Assembly (NCBI GenBank): GCA_022448995.1
Contig: JAKVCT010000004.1
Location: 1 to 63,972 of the forward strand
Origin: Saprospiraceae bacterium
GTDB taxonomy: Bacteria > Bacteroidota > Bacteroidia > Chitinophagales > Saprospiraceae
Direction: 5' to 3'
Length of the DNA: 63,972 nucleotides
Shown here: one piece after another, positions 34,352 through 43,744 of the stretch
How positions within the stretch are numbered: position 1 is the first letter of the stretch
How the letters are laid out: each line of letters opens with the position of its first letter
The notes under the pieces: generated by a model
What the model saw: the letters and a program-made list of their open reading frames with translations, nothing else
What the model was told of the DNA's origin: nothing
The model's database searches: none
Translations under genes and position numbers: made by a program

Positions 34352-35242
34352 CTACAAGGCGGAGAGTACAGTGATTATCAAACTGAAAATTGCGAATAAT
34401 GGTGCTATCAGATATTTGAGATTAGATGTTGGAGCTTGTCCAAATTTTCCAAATCGATTTATAGGTGGGACAGCAGGAACTGCATCATAAATTATGTTCG
34501 TTTCTGGGTTTTCAGCATCATAAAGAATAATTTCTTGTTCTTCATTTTCTACTAGATGATATTTATGTGTATTACATTTTGCCGTGAATGTTTGATTCTG
34601 TGCTTCAAATTGAAAAGTGTACTCCATTATAGGGCGATAATTAACACGGCCACGAGTAGGACGACTTTCTAGTAAGGTGCCTCTAGTAAATTTACCTTTT
34701 TTCAAGAGATCAAGTACCTTTTTGTTATTATAGAGTCCTCCAAATATCACTAATAGACCTATAAAAGGAAAGAGTAGAATAAATGCAATCCAGGTAGCAA
34801 ATATTTCTCTATTCATTCCTTTAATTCTTGAGTTACTTGGAGCTTCACTTTTATATTCTACTTCTACAATAGTATTTACATCTAACATAGGATAAAGAGA
34901 TCCATAAGAACTATTCTCTATAGCTTGTCCGTTGACATTGAAATTAAAGGTATATTTGAAAATAGGCTGTTCGTTCACTTCAGCACTAGTCTGTTCTATA
35001 TATATAATTTTTCCTGTGGTTGTTTGCCACTCTCCATCAGAGGTAAACAAGTATTTTACTTCAGAATTAGGAATCACAAAAGCAGAAACTAGTAAGCCAA
35101 TGAAAAGGAAAAGGGAACCTATTTGTGTCAATATTCCTCCACATAAAATTGTGATGTATGTAAATCGTGATAAAGCTCTAGGTGGGCTTTCTCTCAATAC
35201 ACGTTTAGAGGGGTTAGATGGGCTTGGTTGAGCTGTGTTCAT
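34352..35242 (-). CDS. DUF3592-like membrane protein
   Basis: 296 residues. Membrane segments at about 25-60 (YITILCGGILTQIGSLFLFI), 150-175 (WIAFILLFPFIGLLVIFGGL) and near the C-terminus (LIAPLFAIFSLIITVLSAL). Between them are two soluble segments with the DUF3592 pattern: WQTTTGKIIYIEQTSAEVNE...YTFNFNVNGQ...VEVEYKSEAPSNSRI, and RGTLLESRPTRGRVNYRPIM...YTFQFEAQNQTF. Function unknown. Monocistronic. Confidence 0.75.
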   Translation of the reverse strand: MNTAQPSPSNPSKRVLRESPPRALSRFTYITILCGGILTQIGSLFLFIGLLVSAFVIPNSEVKYLFTSDGEWQTTTGKIIYIEQTSAEVNEQPIFKYTFNFNVNGQAIENSSYGSLYPMLDVNTIVEVEYKSEAPSNSRIKGMNREIFATWIAFILLFPFIGLLVIFGGLYNNKKVLDLLKKGKFTRGTLLESRPTRGRVNYRPIMEYTFQFEAQNQTFTAKCNTHKYHLVENEEQEIILYDAENPETNIIYDAVPAVPPINRFGKFGQAPTSNLKYLIAPLFAIFSLIITVLSAL

Positions 35243-35463
35243 TAGAATATGTTTATTGAATTAGAAGGGGGACAGAACTAAATAAATTCACTATTAAAAA
35301 TAGAAGTTTTATATCAAATCTAATTATTGAACAGGTTTTTTCTTGTAAATAAGCTTTAATAGTCTGTGACTTTCTATGCTTTTTTACAAAACACAGAATT
35401 TTATGAAGTAGATATCTACTTATGTTCGTGTAATTATCAAGTGTTTTTGGATAGTTAACTGTG

Positions 35464-35482
35464 AAGTGCTCCGTAACATAAA
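35464..35482 (-). repeat. Solo repeat terminus (TTATGTTACGGAGCACTT type)
   Basis: Read inverted it is TTTATGTTACGGAGCACTT, like 49804-49824 and 48598-48617 and the ends of the element at 18316-18470. Confidence 0.45.
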
Positions 35483-35523
35483 TCATCCTAATTAAAGCTT
35501 AATTTTATATAAGCTTGTAGGAA

Positions 35524-35606
35524 GATTAAACAATTAACGGGATTAAAGTTAGGAACCATATACATTGTAATTGATTCCTGACTTTAATCCCGTTAATTGT
35601 TTAATC
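35524..35606. terminator. Long hairpin downstream of the sigma-factor operon
   Basis: A 32-bp arm (35524-35555, core CAATTAACGGGATTAAAG) pairs with 35575-35606 with one G-T pair; loop of 19 bases. It lies directly after the Spy-like gene stop at 35632 on the minus strand. Unusually long for a terminator, so it could also be a small palindromic element. Confidence 0.6.
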
Positions 35607-35631
35607 GTTGCCTTAATTATATTGAAGTTGC

Positions 35632-36099
35632 TTATCCTCTTTCCCCTTGTTTACGTTTTTTAATTGCTGCTAAAACCTGCTTCTTAAAGGCACGTTCTAC
35701 TTTTGGAAGCATGAGAATTTTACGAATAGAAACAACATCCTTAAGTTGGTTAAAATAGATTTTTTTACTTTCTAAAAGTTGTACATCATATTCGAAAATT
35801 TTTAAAGTTATTTCTTCTAGTTCTGCCTCAGTTTTATCATTTAGATCACCCCTAGTCAGAGAACGCTTAGCTCTAGTAAGTTTATGTTCTTGTGTTTTAT
35901 ATTCTTCATAGATTGGCCAAAAATCCTTGGATTCTTCTGCTGTTAATTCTAGTTCTTGAGTAATAAAAGCTACCCAAAGTGCTTTGATTCGTTCTCCTCT
36001 TTCTCCTTTTCCAAATCGTTGTGCCTGTGTGTTTTGTGTTATTAATAAACACAATAAACTAAGGAGTAGTGTTGGTTTAAATAAATGGATAATTTTCAT
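35632..36099 (-). CDS. Spy/CpxP-like periplasmic protein (LTxxQ-type)
   Basis: 155 residues with a signal peptide (cut after TQAQ). The mature part is all-helical and charged: RIKALWVAFITQELELTAEE resembles the L-T/S-x-E-E-x-x-x-FWPIYEEY start of the Bacteroidota Spy/CpxP-like family. Third gene of the operon ECF sigma - membrane anti-sigma-like protein - this protein, with 39 bases to the gene before. A chaperone or stress-sensing role in the periplasm is the usual guess. Confidence 0.72.
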   Translation of the reverse strand: MKIIHLFKPTLLLSLLCLLITQNTQAQRFGKGERGERIKALWVAFITQELELTAEESKDFWPIYEEYKTQEHKLTRAKRSLTRGDLNDKTEAELEEITLKIFEYDVQLLESKKIYFNQLKDVVSIRKILMLPKVERAFKKQVLAAIKKRKQGERG

Positions 36100-36138
36100 T
36101 GTATATATATGTTTTTCTATTGTAATTTTGTTAACTAC

Positions 36139-36891
36139 TTATTTTTCTTTCTTCAATAACAATCCCTCTAGAAGGTCTAAATCTTCGTTGGTAACATCTC
36201 CTAGAATATCATCCCATTCTGTATCATCTAAAACTTCTCTATCTAGATTATTAACTAGATCATTTTTCTTGTTTGAATTCATTTTAGGACTAGGAGAATC
36301 CTTTTTCTCATCCTCTACTTTGACTTCATTCTTAGGAGGATTAGGAGAGACGTTATCTTTAGGATCAGCAATAGGTTTTGTTGTATCTTGACTAGGTGGA
36401 TACTGATGAATAACTGATAGATTATTTATACTTTCTTGTTCCAAAGATGCAGTGAGTTCTTCTGTATCAACCTCATCAATATGAGCGAGTAAATAGGCAT
36501 TAGCATCTTCTACAGGAATCTCTTCTAATTGTGCAGGTACATTCAATCGAGCTACACTTTGATAATCAAAAGGATTATTTGAATTTTTATTATTTAGCAT
36601 CCACATTAAACCTAATGCTCCAACTAATGTGACACTTGCAAAACCAACTGCATATTGAGGTTTGAATAGCTTGCTTAGGATCATCCAAAAAGAGGCTTTA
36701 CGCGAATCTTTTTTTGTTTTAGGTGTTAGTGCTTTCTCCTCTCCTATCCTAGCCATTAGTCGGTCTTCAAAATTATTAAAGTAATTATCAGGAATTTTGA
36801 ACGAGGATTTTTGTTTTTCCTCATCTCTAAGTCCTTTCAGGAACGGACTTAGATCCTCCAACTCTCTATTTATATTATCTTCTTCTTTCAT
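36139..36891 (-). CDS. Membrane-anchored anti-sigma-factor-like protein
   Basis: 250 residues. An N-terminal acidic/charged cytoplasmic part (1-75, ELEDLSPFLKGLRDEEKQKS), a single membrane helix (about 79-99, VGFASVTLVGALGLMWML) and a long acidic, Pro/Lys-rich extracytoplasmic tail (100-250). The position 21 bases after an ECF sigma gene makes a regulator of that sigma factor likely; no ZAS zinc motif is seen. Regulation is therefore inferred from context. Confidence 0.7.
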   Translation of the reverse strand: MKEEDNINRELEDLSPFLKGLRDEEKQKSSFKIPDNYFNNFEDRLMARIGEEKALTPKTKKDSRKASFWMILSKLFKPQYAVGFASVTLVGALGLMWMLNNKNSNNPFDYQSVARLNVPAQLEEIPVEDANAYLLAHIDEVDTEELTASLEQESINNLSVIHQYPPSQDTTKPIADPKDNVSPNPPKNEVKVEDEKKDSPSPKMNSNKKNDLVNNLDREVLDDTEWDDILGDVTNEDLDLLEGLLLKKEK

Positions 36892-36912
36892 TGCATTTGT
36901 CTATTTATATGT

Positions 36913-37485
36913 CTATAATGCATTTTTAACATAGGCTTCTATCTTTTTGACTGCATGATGATATGAAGCTTTCAAAGCTCCTACAGAGGTATCTAGTACT
37001 TCTGCAATCTCTTTGTAACTCATATCTTCAAAATAACGCATTGCAAAAACTTTTCCTTGTTTCTCAGGTAAGTTAGCAATCGCTTTTCTTAAGATGATTT
37101 GAGCTTGATCTCCATCAAAATAATTATCTGCTTTCAAAGTTTGAGCAAAATAATTGTCCTCTCCATCAATAGAATCAGTAGCATGTTTTTGTTGCTTTTT
37201 CATGAATGTAAAGGTTTCGTTTGATGCAATTCTGTAGAGCCAAGTGTAGAGTTTAGAATCTCCACGAAAATTCTTCAACCCTTTGTATACTTTTATAAAT
37301 GTATTTTGCAAAATTTCATCTGCGAAATCGTGTACATTGACCCGTTGTCGGATATGCCAATACAAACGTTCTTGAAAGGTTTGTACAAGGAGTCGAAAAC
37401 CTCTTTCGAACGTTCTAGTATTTCTGATTAGCCCTAAAATCGTCTTGTCTTGTTCTTTATCTGTATGTGAATATTTTTCAGACAA
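36913..37485 (-). CDS. RNA polymerase ECF-type sigma factor
   Basis: 190 residues. Sigma region 2 spans about 25-95 (LYWHIRQRVNVHDFADEILQ, FIKVYKGLKNFRGDSKLYTWLYRIASNETF) and region 4 about 125-185 (ANLPEKQGKVFAMRYFEDMS, YKEIAEVLDTSVGALKASYH). It directs polymerase to an unknown regulon; its control is probably by the membrane protein encoded next. First gene of a three-gene operon. Confidence 0.9.
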   Translation of the reverse strand: MSEKYSHTDKEQDKTILGLIRNTRTFERGFRLLVQTFQERLYWHIRQRVNVHDFADEILQNTFIKVYKGLKNFRGDSKLYTWLYRIASNETFTFMKKQQKHATDSIDGEDNYFAQTLKADNYFDGDQAQIILRKAIANLPEKQGKVFAMRYFEDMSYKEIAEVLDTSVGALKASYHHAVKKIEAYVKNAL

Positions 37486-37859
37486 ACTGTTTTACTTTTT
37501 TAGTGAGACTATGATTTCTGCAAAAGGTTTAAGTTCTTTTTGAAAGAATTAGAGTATTCTGTAGAACTTCTTTCGTTGCAGACCAAAAATTAACATTTTT
37601 TAACATCAAAGTTGCATCTAAAACCTGTATTTTTCTGTTACACCAACGTAATGTCACATATATGGTCTGTAATAATAGGATGAAATTATAGTATATTTGT
37701 GCTACAAAAGATGTTTCGATCCCTTTATTTCTTTTGAAAGCTCTCTAACAAAAGAAATAATATGGATCAATTTTTTCTACAAAATTATATAATTGTATGC
37801 TCAATGCATATAGTTATGTCCCTTATCCATTTAATTGTTGGCTTAATTAATTACCTCTT
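37486..37859. other. Divergent intergenic region with a possible promoter
   Basis: About 374 bases. TATATTTG at 37692-37699 on the plus strand is a -7 candidate for the downstream GNAT gene; a good -33 was not seen. A second TATGTTTG overlaps the annotated ATG at 37860, so the true GNAT start might be later. Confidence 0.4.
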
Positions 37860-39152
37860 ATGTTTGCTTTGTGTTCTGTTGGACTTAGTAAGAAAATATT
37901 AAATATTGGTGAAAAAAATATAGAAACCTATGCATTACCAACTGAAGGTTATTCAGTGCATGTCACACATTCTATAAAAAGTATCCAAAAGATTTGGGAT
38001 GCATTAGCACCCAAACATAATTTATTCTTACAAAGTGATTATCTAAATGCACTGGAAGATTTTCCTCCAGCAAAGATGTCTTTCAATTATCTAATATTTT
38101 ATTTCAATCAAAAACCAATAGGTATAGGATATACCCAAAACTTCAAAGTAAAGGTAGAGGAGAGTATAAATCAAAAAGAAGAACCAAAGAAATCTGGTTG
38201 TATGTTGAAGGGCATTGTTAGTGCATTCAAGAATTGGTTGACCAAGAGGGTTGAATTCAATATACTTATTGCTGGGAATCTTTTATTAACAGGTGAATAT
38301 GGACATTATTTTCCAGGAATGAAAGAAGAACAAGCTATAGAAGTTATGCGTGAAGGGGTCAGTCTACTACACAAAAAGCTGGAGAAAGAAGGCTCAAAGA
38401 TTCAATTACTTTTATTTAAAGATTTCTTGATCCAATCCAAATCTACTACACAAGATTTAGTTGCAAATGCTTATCATAAATTCAAGATTCAGCCTTGTAT
38501 GTACTTGCCGCTACCTTCTGAATGGAAGACAGAAGAGGATTACTTATCAGCAATGAGTTCTAAGTATAGAGTTCGTGCACGTAGAGCAGCCAAGAAAGGT
38601 AAAAATATTATTAAAAAGGAATTAACCTTAGATGATATTGCTGTCAATCAAGAACGTATTTTTGAATTGTATAAATCAGTGGCAGATAATGCGGGTTTTA
38701 ATGCTTTTCTACTGCACAAAGATTATTTTTGGGCACTGAAAAAGTACTTGGGGGATCGTTATAAACTAATTGCTTATTATCTAGATGGTAAACTAGTTGC
38801 TTTTTATACTGCTATTTTTAGTGGAGATGAAATGGAAGCACATTTCTTGGGCGTTGATGAAGCTTTTAATCGTCCTAATCAAATATACTTGAATATTTTA
38901 TATGATTTAGTGCGCATGGGGATTTATCATCAGGTCAAATTAGTTGATTTTGCACGTACTGCATTAGAAATCAAAAGCTCTGTAGGGGCTATTCCTAGAG
39001 ATATGCATTGTTTTATCAAACACAGAAGTAGTTTTTCGAGTACTGTCATTAAGTTGTTGTTTAAGTATCTCAATCCTGAGGAAAAATGGGAACAGCGTAG
39101 ACCATTCAAGGATAAGAGCTTATTGGAAGCTCAAGTACAGATAAATTCCTAA
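37860..39152 (+). CDS. GNAT/FemAB-like acyltransferase
   Basis: 430 residues. The C-terminal half (about 215-390) has the FemAB/GNAT signature of the Acetyltransf_6 group: SSKYRVRARRAAKKGKNII, a helix with RIFELYKSVADNAGFNAFLL, YKLIAYYLDGKLVAFYTAIF and MEAHFLGVDEAFNRPNQIYL. The N-terminal half is a degenerate GNAT fold. Likely transfers an acyl or amino-acyl group; substrate unknown. The ATG at 37860 gives a short Cys-containing leader. Confidence 0.75.
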   Translation: MFALCSVGLSKKILNIGEKNIETYALPTEGYSVHVTHSIKSIQKIWDALAPKHNLFLQSDYLNALEDFPPAKMSFNYLIFYFNQKPIGIGYTQNFKVKVEESINQKEEPKKSGCMLKGIVSAFKNWLTKRVEFNILIAGNLLLTGEYGHYFPGMKEEQAIEVMREGVSLLHKKLEKEGSKIQLLLFKDFLIQSKSTTQDLVANAYHKFKIQPCMYLPLPSEWKTEEDYLSAMSSKYRVRARRAAKKGKNIIKKELTLDDIAVNQERIFELYKSVADNAGFNAFLLHKDYFWALKKYLGDRYKLIAYYLDGKLVAFYTAIFSGDEMEAHFLGVDEAFNRPNQIYLNILYDLVRMGIYHQVKLVDFARTALEIKSSVGAIPRDMHCFIKHRSSFSSTVIKLLFKYLNPEEKWEQRRPFKDKSLLEAQVQINS

Positions 39153-39310
39153 ATAGGTTGTTTTTTGGGGAGAACCCTTTTTATTTAGCTAAATTCAAAG
39201 GGCTTTCTAAAAGCGTGTGACCTTGACTTCTCGCCATAAAGGCAAAAATGAACCCAAATATGATTTTGAGTCCATTTTTGCAAATTACTTCTTTAGATAG
39301 GGAGTTTAGT

Positions 39311-39336
39311 TTCGCGCTGAGTCCTTCGGGGTTGTC
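39311..39336. repeat. Dispersed intergenic repeat copy
   Basis: GCTGAGTCCTTCGGGGTTGT is close to GCTGAGTTCTTTAGGGTTGT at 47415-47434. Confidence 0.45.
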
Positions 39337-39449
39337 TGATGTTCCCAAATTGGTCATAGCTTCGAAAATTACGGAGTAATTTGAATTGAGCTTAAGAAGA
39401 TGTTTTCTTAACGCTGAAAATCCCTACTTAAGACTTATTGATCTATTTC

Positions 39450-40454
39450 TTACAGTCCAGCTTTTGCCGAAACGTCTAGCATTCTATCAATACAAAGTCT
39501 CCCCTCTTTAATTACACGCTCTGACAAATGGATTTCAGGAAGCTCATACTTCATACATAAATAAAGCTTTTCCATTGTGTTGAGTCTCATATGTGGACAC
39601 TCATTACATGCACAAGTATTATTAGGAGGTGCTGGATAAAAGATTTTGTTAGGAGACGCTTTTTCCATTTGGTGAATAATGCCAGGTTCTGTAGCTACAA
39701 TAAATTCAGTGTAAGTACTTTCCTTAGTGTAACGCAATAAGGAACTGGTAGAACCTACATGGTCAGCAATATCTAGTAAATGTGCTTCACATTCTGGATG
39801 GGCAATGAGCTGAGCTTTTGGATGGCGATTCTGTAACTTAACAATTTTTTCTTTCGAGAAAATTTCATGTACCATACAGGCTCCATTCCACAAAATCATA
39901 TCTCGTCCTGTTTTTTTCTGTAGGTAGGCACCTAGGTTTTTATCTGGTGCAAAAATGATAGGCTTATCTTTTGGTATACTCTCGATAATAGCCTCTGCAT
40001 TAGTAGATGTACAACAGATATCGGTCATTGTTTTTAGATCTGCAGTACAATTGATATAACTGACAACTACATGATCCGGATACTTTTCCTTAAATTTCCT
40101 GAATACTGGTGCAGGACAGGAATCGGCTAATGAACAACCTGCTTTCAGATCTGGTAACAAGACTTTTTTTCCAGGATTTAACATTTTTGCTGTTTCTGCC
40201 ATAAAATGGACTCCTGCAAATACTATAATATCGGCGTCTGTAGATGCTGCTTTTTGAGCCAAACCTAGACTATCTCCAATATAATCTGCAATATCTTGAA
40301 TCTCACTCTCTTGATAATAATGAGCTAATAAAATTGCATTTTTTTCTTTCTTCAGTTTTTGGATTTCTTCATATAGATCAAGTGTTGGATCTAGATCAAT
40401 ATCTAAAAAACCTTTGTTATTGAGTTTATCTTTTGCTGCTATTAGTGCATCCAT
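39450..40454 (-). CDS. nadA: Quinolinate synthase A
   Basis: 334 residues. Family motifs: [20 protein letters not shown] (about 41-60), [20 protein letters not shown] (77-96), GCSLADSC (106-113, a [4Fe-4S] ligand cysteine), [10 protein letters not shown] (about 193) and [11 protein letters not shown] (about 280, further ligand cysteine). It condenses iminoaspartate with dihydroxyacetone phosphate to quinolinate in de novo NAD synthesis. No nadB or nadC is adjacent. Confidence 0.95.
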   Translation of the reverse strand: MDALIAAKDKLNNKGFLDIDLDPTLDLYEEIQKLKKEKNAILLAHYYQESEIQDIADYIGDSLGLAQKAASTDADIIVFAGVHFMAETAKMLNPGKKVLLPDLKAGCSLADSCPAPVFRKFKEKYPDHVVVSYINCTADLKTMTDICCTSTNAEAIIESIPKDKPIIFAPDKNLGAYLQKKTGRDMILWNGACMVHEIFSKEKIVKLQNRHPKAQLIAHPECEAHLLDIADHVGSTSSLLRYTKESTYTEFIVATEPGIIHQMEKASPNKIFYPAPPNNTCACNECPHMRLNTMEKLYLCMKYELPEIHLSERVIKEGRLCIDRMLDVSAKAGL

Positions 40455-40915
40455 AATATTTCTTAGATTAGATGATATAATATGATGTTTATATCAGTTT
40501 TATTTTGCTTCACTATTTTTATTATTGCGAATAAACATCATTCTACAATGAGTACTGTTGGGAACTAATATAGCTTTGTTTGATTTTAAAACAAAGCTTT
40601 GTTTGTTATCTAAACTAAGGTAAGTTAAAAAAAGTTTACTCTATTGCCAATAATAGTTTATGACTTTTTTGTTTTTACTTCCAAAGAGTGCTTCAAAGTA
40701 GATATAAAATGTATAAATAGCATGGTCTATTTGTTTTTAAATTATTGATTAACAGTGGTATAATTGAATTATTCTTGTTTGTTACTTTTTTTAAGTAAAG
40801 TGATAATTTTTTATTTATAAATTGATACTACTTTATGAAAAAAAGCTTTGTAGGAGAAAAAATGAATTTGTCCTTAGAGAGATAATAAATTGATTTTGGT
40901 CACATTATTTATCCT
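40455..40915. other. Intergenic region, nothing specific seen
   Basis: About 461 bases, AT-rich. A small hairpin (AGCTTTGTTT at 40572-40581 with 40589-40598) is the only structure noticed. Confidence 0.4.
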
Positions 40916-41401
40916 TTAATGCTTGTGGTTGTCTTGTAAATAGTTTTCTAGAACTTCCCATACTAGCCAGGATTCAAAACCTCGATTTATAGCATATTTT
41001 GCTAGTTTTTGTTTCAACTCCCAAAGATTTTTAGCAGCTATGAGCTTATCTTTCTTTTCTATTACCTCATAGAGCGCAGCCTGATAAGCTTCATCGGTGA
41101 TCTCATTTTTAAATCCCTTTTTTATACAATATGCAGAGACTCCCTTTGCCTTAATTGCTTGCATAATCTTTATCTTACCCCAGCGTTTTTGCCTAAATTT
41201 GCTTCCAATGAAAAGATTGGCAAACCGTTGTTCATCCAAAAACTTTTGTTCAATAAGGTCTACAATAATATTATCTAGATCATCACCATAGATGCCTAGT
41301 GCAATTAATTTTTCTTTTACTTCTTTGTGACAGCGTTCTTGATAAGCACAATAAGCCTGCATTTTTCGTAGAGCTTCATCATAACTCAAATATTTTTTCA
41401 T
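40916..41401 (-). CDS. recX: RecX-family regulator of RecA
   Basis: 161 residues, three-helix-repeat protein. YCAYQERCHKEVKEKLIALG (about 17-36), IIVDLIEQKFLDEQRFANLF (about 45-64, the IIxxLxEExxLDExRYA family motif) and GKIKIMQAIKAKGVS (about 75-89). It modulates RecA filament activity; here it is far from recA (59.5 kb). Divergent from rimP. Confidence 0.88.
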   Translation of the reverse strand: MKKYLSYDEALRKMQAYCAYQERCHKEVKEKLIALGIYGDDLDNIIVDLIEQKFLDEQRFANLFIGSKFRQKRWGKIKIMQAIKAKGVSAYCIKKGFKNEITDEAYQAALYEVIEKKDKLIAAKNLWELKQKLAKYAINRGFESWLVWEVLENYLQDNHKH

Positions 41402-41507
41402 AAAATTGAACTTTTTTTATTTCTTTAGGGTTATGCAAACATTATCTAAAGGTAAAACAAGATTTAAACTAAAAAAGAAAAGCCAAAAATGAAGTAACTC
41501 TATATTT

Positions 41508-41540
41508 TTTGTGAAATATAATTTAATATTGTTATATTTG
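41508..41540 (+). promoter_or_regulatory. Bacteroidota-type promoter of rimP-nusA-infB
   Basis: TTTG at 41508-41511 and TATATTTG at 41533-41540, spaced 21 bases, match the phylum's consensus. The start of transcription would be near 41545, consistent with a short leader before the ATG at 41605. Confidence 0.7.
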
Positions 41541-41604
41541 CGCTACAATGCAAAGGTATAGAGGGAACTATATGTTCCCTTTTTTGTTGGCTATAACAAT
41601 CATT

Positions 41605-42096
41605 ATGGCATTATTAGAAGAAAAATTAGAGGAACTTCTCTTACAAAAGTTTACAGAAGAAGATTTTAAGGATTTATTCATTGTTGAAATAAAAAGGAAA
41701 GCTAATGAAAAAATCCAAGTGTTCATTGACAGTGATACAAACTTACAATTAAGCCATTGTGCCAGAATTTCTAGATATTTGGAAAAACAAATTGAAGAAA
41801 ATGCTTGGTTGGGAGAAAAATATACATTGGATGTTTCTTCTCCAGGTGTTGGAACACCCTTGAAACTAAGAAGGCAATACAATAAAAATATAGGTCGTCT
41901 GGTAAATGTGCAATTAAAAAAGGATCATAAGCATGTAGAAGGTACTTTGACAGGAGTTAATGAAAACTCTATCCTTGTTGAATATACTGAACGTGTTAGG
42001 ATAGAAGGAAGAAAGAAAAAGGAGACAATTACCATCAAGAAAGAACTTTTGTTTGATGACATCCTACAGACTGTCGTTAAAATTTCATTCAAATAA
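41605..42096 (+). CDS. rimP: Ribosome maturation factor RimP
   Basis: 163 residues from the ATG at 41605 (MALLEEKLEELLLQKF); an upstream in-frame ATG at 41548 sits too close to the promoter and adds non-family residues. It shows IQVFIDSDTNLQLSHCARIS, LDVSSPGVGTPLKLRRQYN and GRLVNVQLK. It assists 30S subunit maturation. First gene of rimP-nusA-infB, 110 bases before nusA. Confidence 0.92.
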   Translation: MALLEEKLEELLLQKFTEEDFKDLFIVEIKRKANEKIQVFIDSDTNLQLSHCARISRYLEKQIEENAWLGEKYTLDVSSPGVGTPLKLRRQYNKNIGRLVNVQLKKDHKHVEGTLTGVNENSILVEYTERVRIEGRKKKETITIKKELLFDDILQTVVKISFK

Positions 42097-42206
42097 TTAT
42101 ATAATCTTTGATTTGCACAGTAGTATGAGAAAGCATAAGATAAGCTGTGCGATTTCATAGATTGGGGGGTGTTGGTTTTTCACCGCAGAGAAAATGTAAG
42201 TAAAGC

Positions 42207-43508
42207 ATGGCTAAAAAGAAGAAAACTGAAAAGGTAGATCCTTCAAAAGCTTTTCAGCAACAATTGATTCAATCGTTTTTGGAATTTGAAGGGATTAAAT
42301 CAATGGATCGCCCAACTACACTTCGTATCTTAGAAGATGTTTTTAGAACATTAATTCGTAAGAAATATGGTTCTGATGATAACTTTGATATCATCGTGAA
42401 TGCCAGCGAAGGTGATTTAGAAATTTGGCGTAAGCGAGAAATTGTTCCTGATGGGGAAGTGGAGGATTCTAGGTTTCAGATTGCTGTATCTGAAGCACTA
42501 GTTATCGAAGATGAATATGAAATTGGTGAGGAATGTTATGAGCGTGTAGGTATCAACTTCTTCGGACGAAGAGCTATTATGGCTGCACGTCAAACCCTAA
42601 TTTCTAGAATTTTAGAGTTAGAGAAAGATAAAGTTTATAAGATGTATGTAGATCGTGTGGGGGATATTATTATTGGAGAGATACATCAAGTACTGAAAAG
42701 AGAATTGGTAGTAGTAGACGATGAGACCAAAGCAGAGCTATTATTACCTAAAACAGAAATGATTAGAGGTGATTTCTTCAGAAAAGGAGACATTGTTCGA
42801 GCTGTGATTAGCAAGGTGGAGATGAAGAATAACAACCCCCTAGTGATATTGTCTCGTACAGATAATACGTTTTTAGAGAAATTACTAGATCAGGAGGTTC
42901 CTGAGATAGAAGATGGATTAATCACCATACGAAAAATTGTACGAGTACCAGGTGAACGCGCCAAAGTAGCAGTAGAGTCTTATGATGAGCGAATAGATCC
43001 TGTTGGAGCTTGTGTTGGAATGAAAGGATCTAGAATTCATGGGATTGTACGAGAGTTGAAAAATGAAAATATTGATATCATCAACTTTACGAACAACCAT
43101 AGTCTATTGGTACAAAGAGCACTAACACCAGCTAGAATTAATTACATTGAAATTGATGAAGAGCAAAAACGTGCATCGGTTTATCTAGAACCTGCCGAGA
43201 TTTCAAAGGCAATTGGTAAAAAAGGAATCAATATAAAACTAGCAAGTCGGTTGACTGATTTTACCATTGATGTGTTTAGAGATGCTGAAGAAGAAGAAGA
43301 AGATTTTGATATAGAATTAGATGAGTTTAGAGACGAAATCGAAGATTGGGTGATTGACGAATTCAAGGGAATTGGTTGTGATACCGCTTTGAGTGTTTTG
43401 CATCTTGGTGTAGATGAGTTACTTCGTAGAACTGATCTTGAAGAAGAGACCATTCTTGCTGTTCGTTCAGTACTTGAGGCAGAATTTTCTACAGATGGTG
43501 AAGAATAA
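42207..43508 (+). CDS. nusA: Transcription termination/antitermination factor NusA
   Basis: 433 residues. N-terminal RNAP-binding domain (1-125), S1 domain (about 140-205, VGDIIIGEIHQVLKRELVVV), KH1 (about 235-305, RERIDPVGACVGMKGSRIHG type: DPVGACVGMKG) and KH2 (about 315-375, EISKAIGKKGINIKLASRL), then an acidic C-terminal helix-hairpin region (LEEETILAVRSVLEAEF). Controls pausing and termination. Same operon as rimP and infB. Confidence 0.95.
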   Translation: MAKKKKTEKVDPSKAFQQQLIQSFLEFEGIKSMDRPTTLRILEDVFRTLIRKKYGSDDNFDIIVNASEGDLEIWRKREIVPDGEVEDSRFQIAVSEALVIEDEYEIGEECYERVGINFFGRRAIMAARQTLISRILELEKDKVYKMYVDRVGDIIIGEIHQVLKRELVVVDDETKAELLLPKTEMIRGDFFRKGDIVRAVISKVEMKNNNPLVILSRTDNTFLEKLLDQEVPEIEDGLITIRKIVRVPGERAKVAVESYDERIDPVGACVGMKGSRIHGIVRELKNENIDIINFTNNHSLLVQRALTPARINYIEIDEEQKRASVYLEPAEISKAIGKKGINIKLASRLTDFTIDVFRDAEEEEEDFDIELDEFRDEIEDWVIDEFKGIGCDTALSVLHLGVDELLRRTDLEEETILAVRSVLEAEFSTDGEE

Positions 43509-43744
43509 GCACATTCTGATTCTGAATAGTATGAAGATTTCATTTTTTTCTTCTACCTTTGCAAAAAATGTAAAGAATTGGGCCATGAAGCCCCTTACTG
43601 TATTGTTTATATATTTAGATATTATTAGGTAATTGACTCATAGTTTAAGTTTTGATTTATCGAGATTTGATCAATTACTTTTTAATATAAAGTATTGTGG
43701 AAAATTCCACGATACTATATTTTAGTAACTGGTAAATTATTGGG

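Noticed and set aside
35253..35486. 77-codon minus-strand ORF upstream of the DUF3592 gene
   Set aside because: Its start MIYVTEHFTVNY comes from translation of a dispersed repeat end (the same repeat reads similarly upstream of serC), with no protein support.
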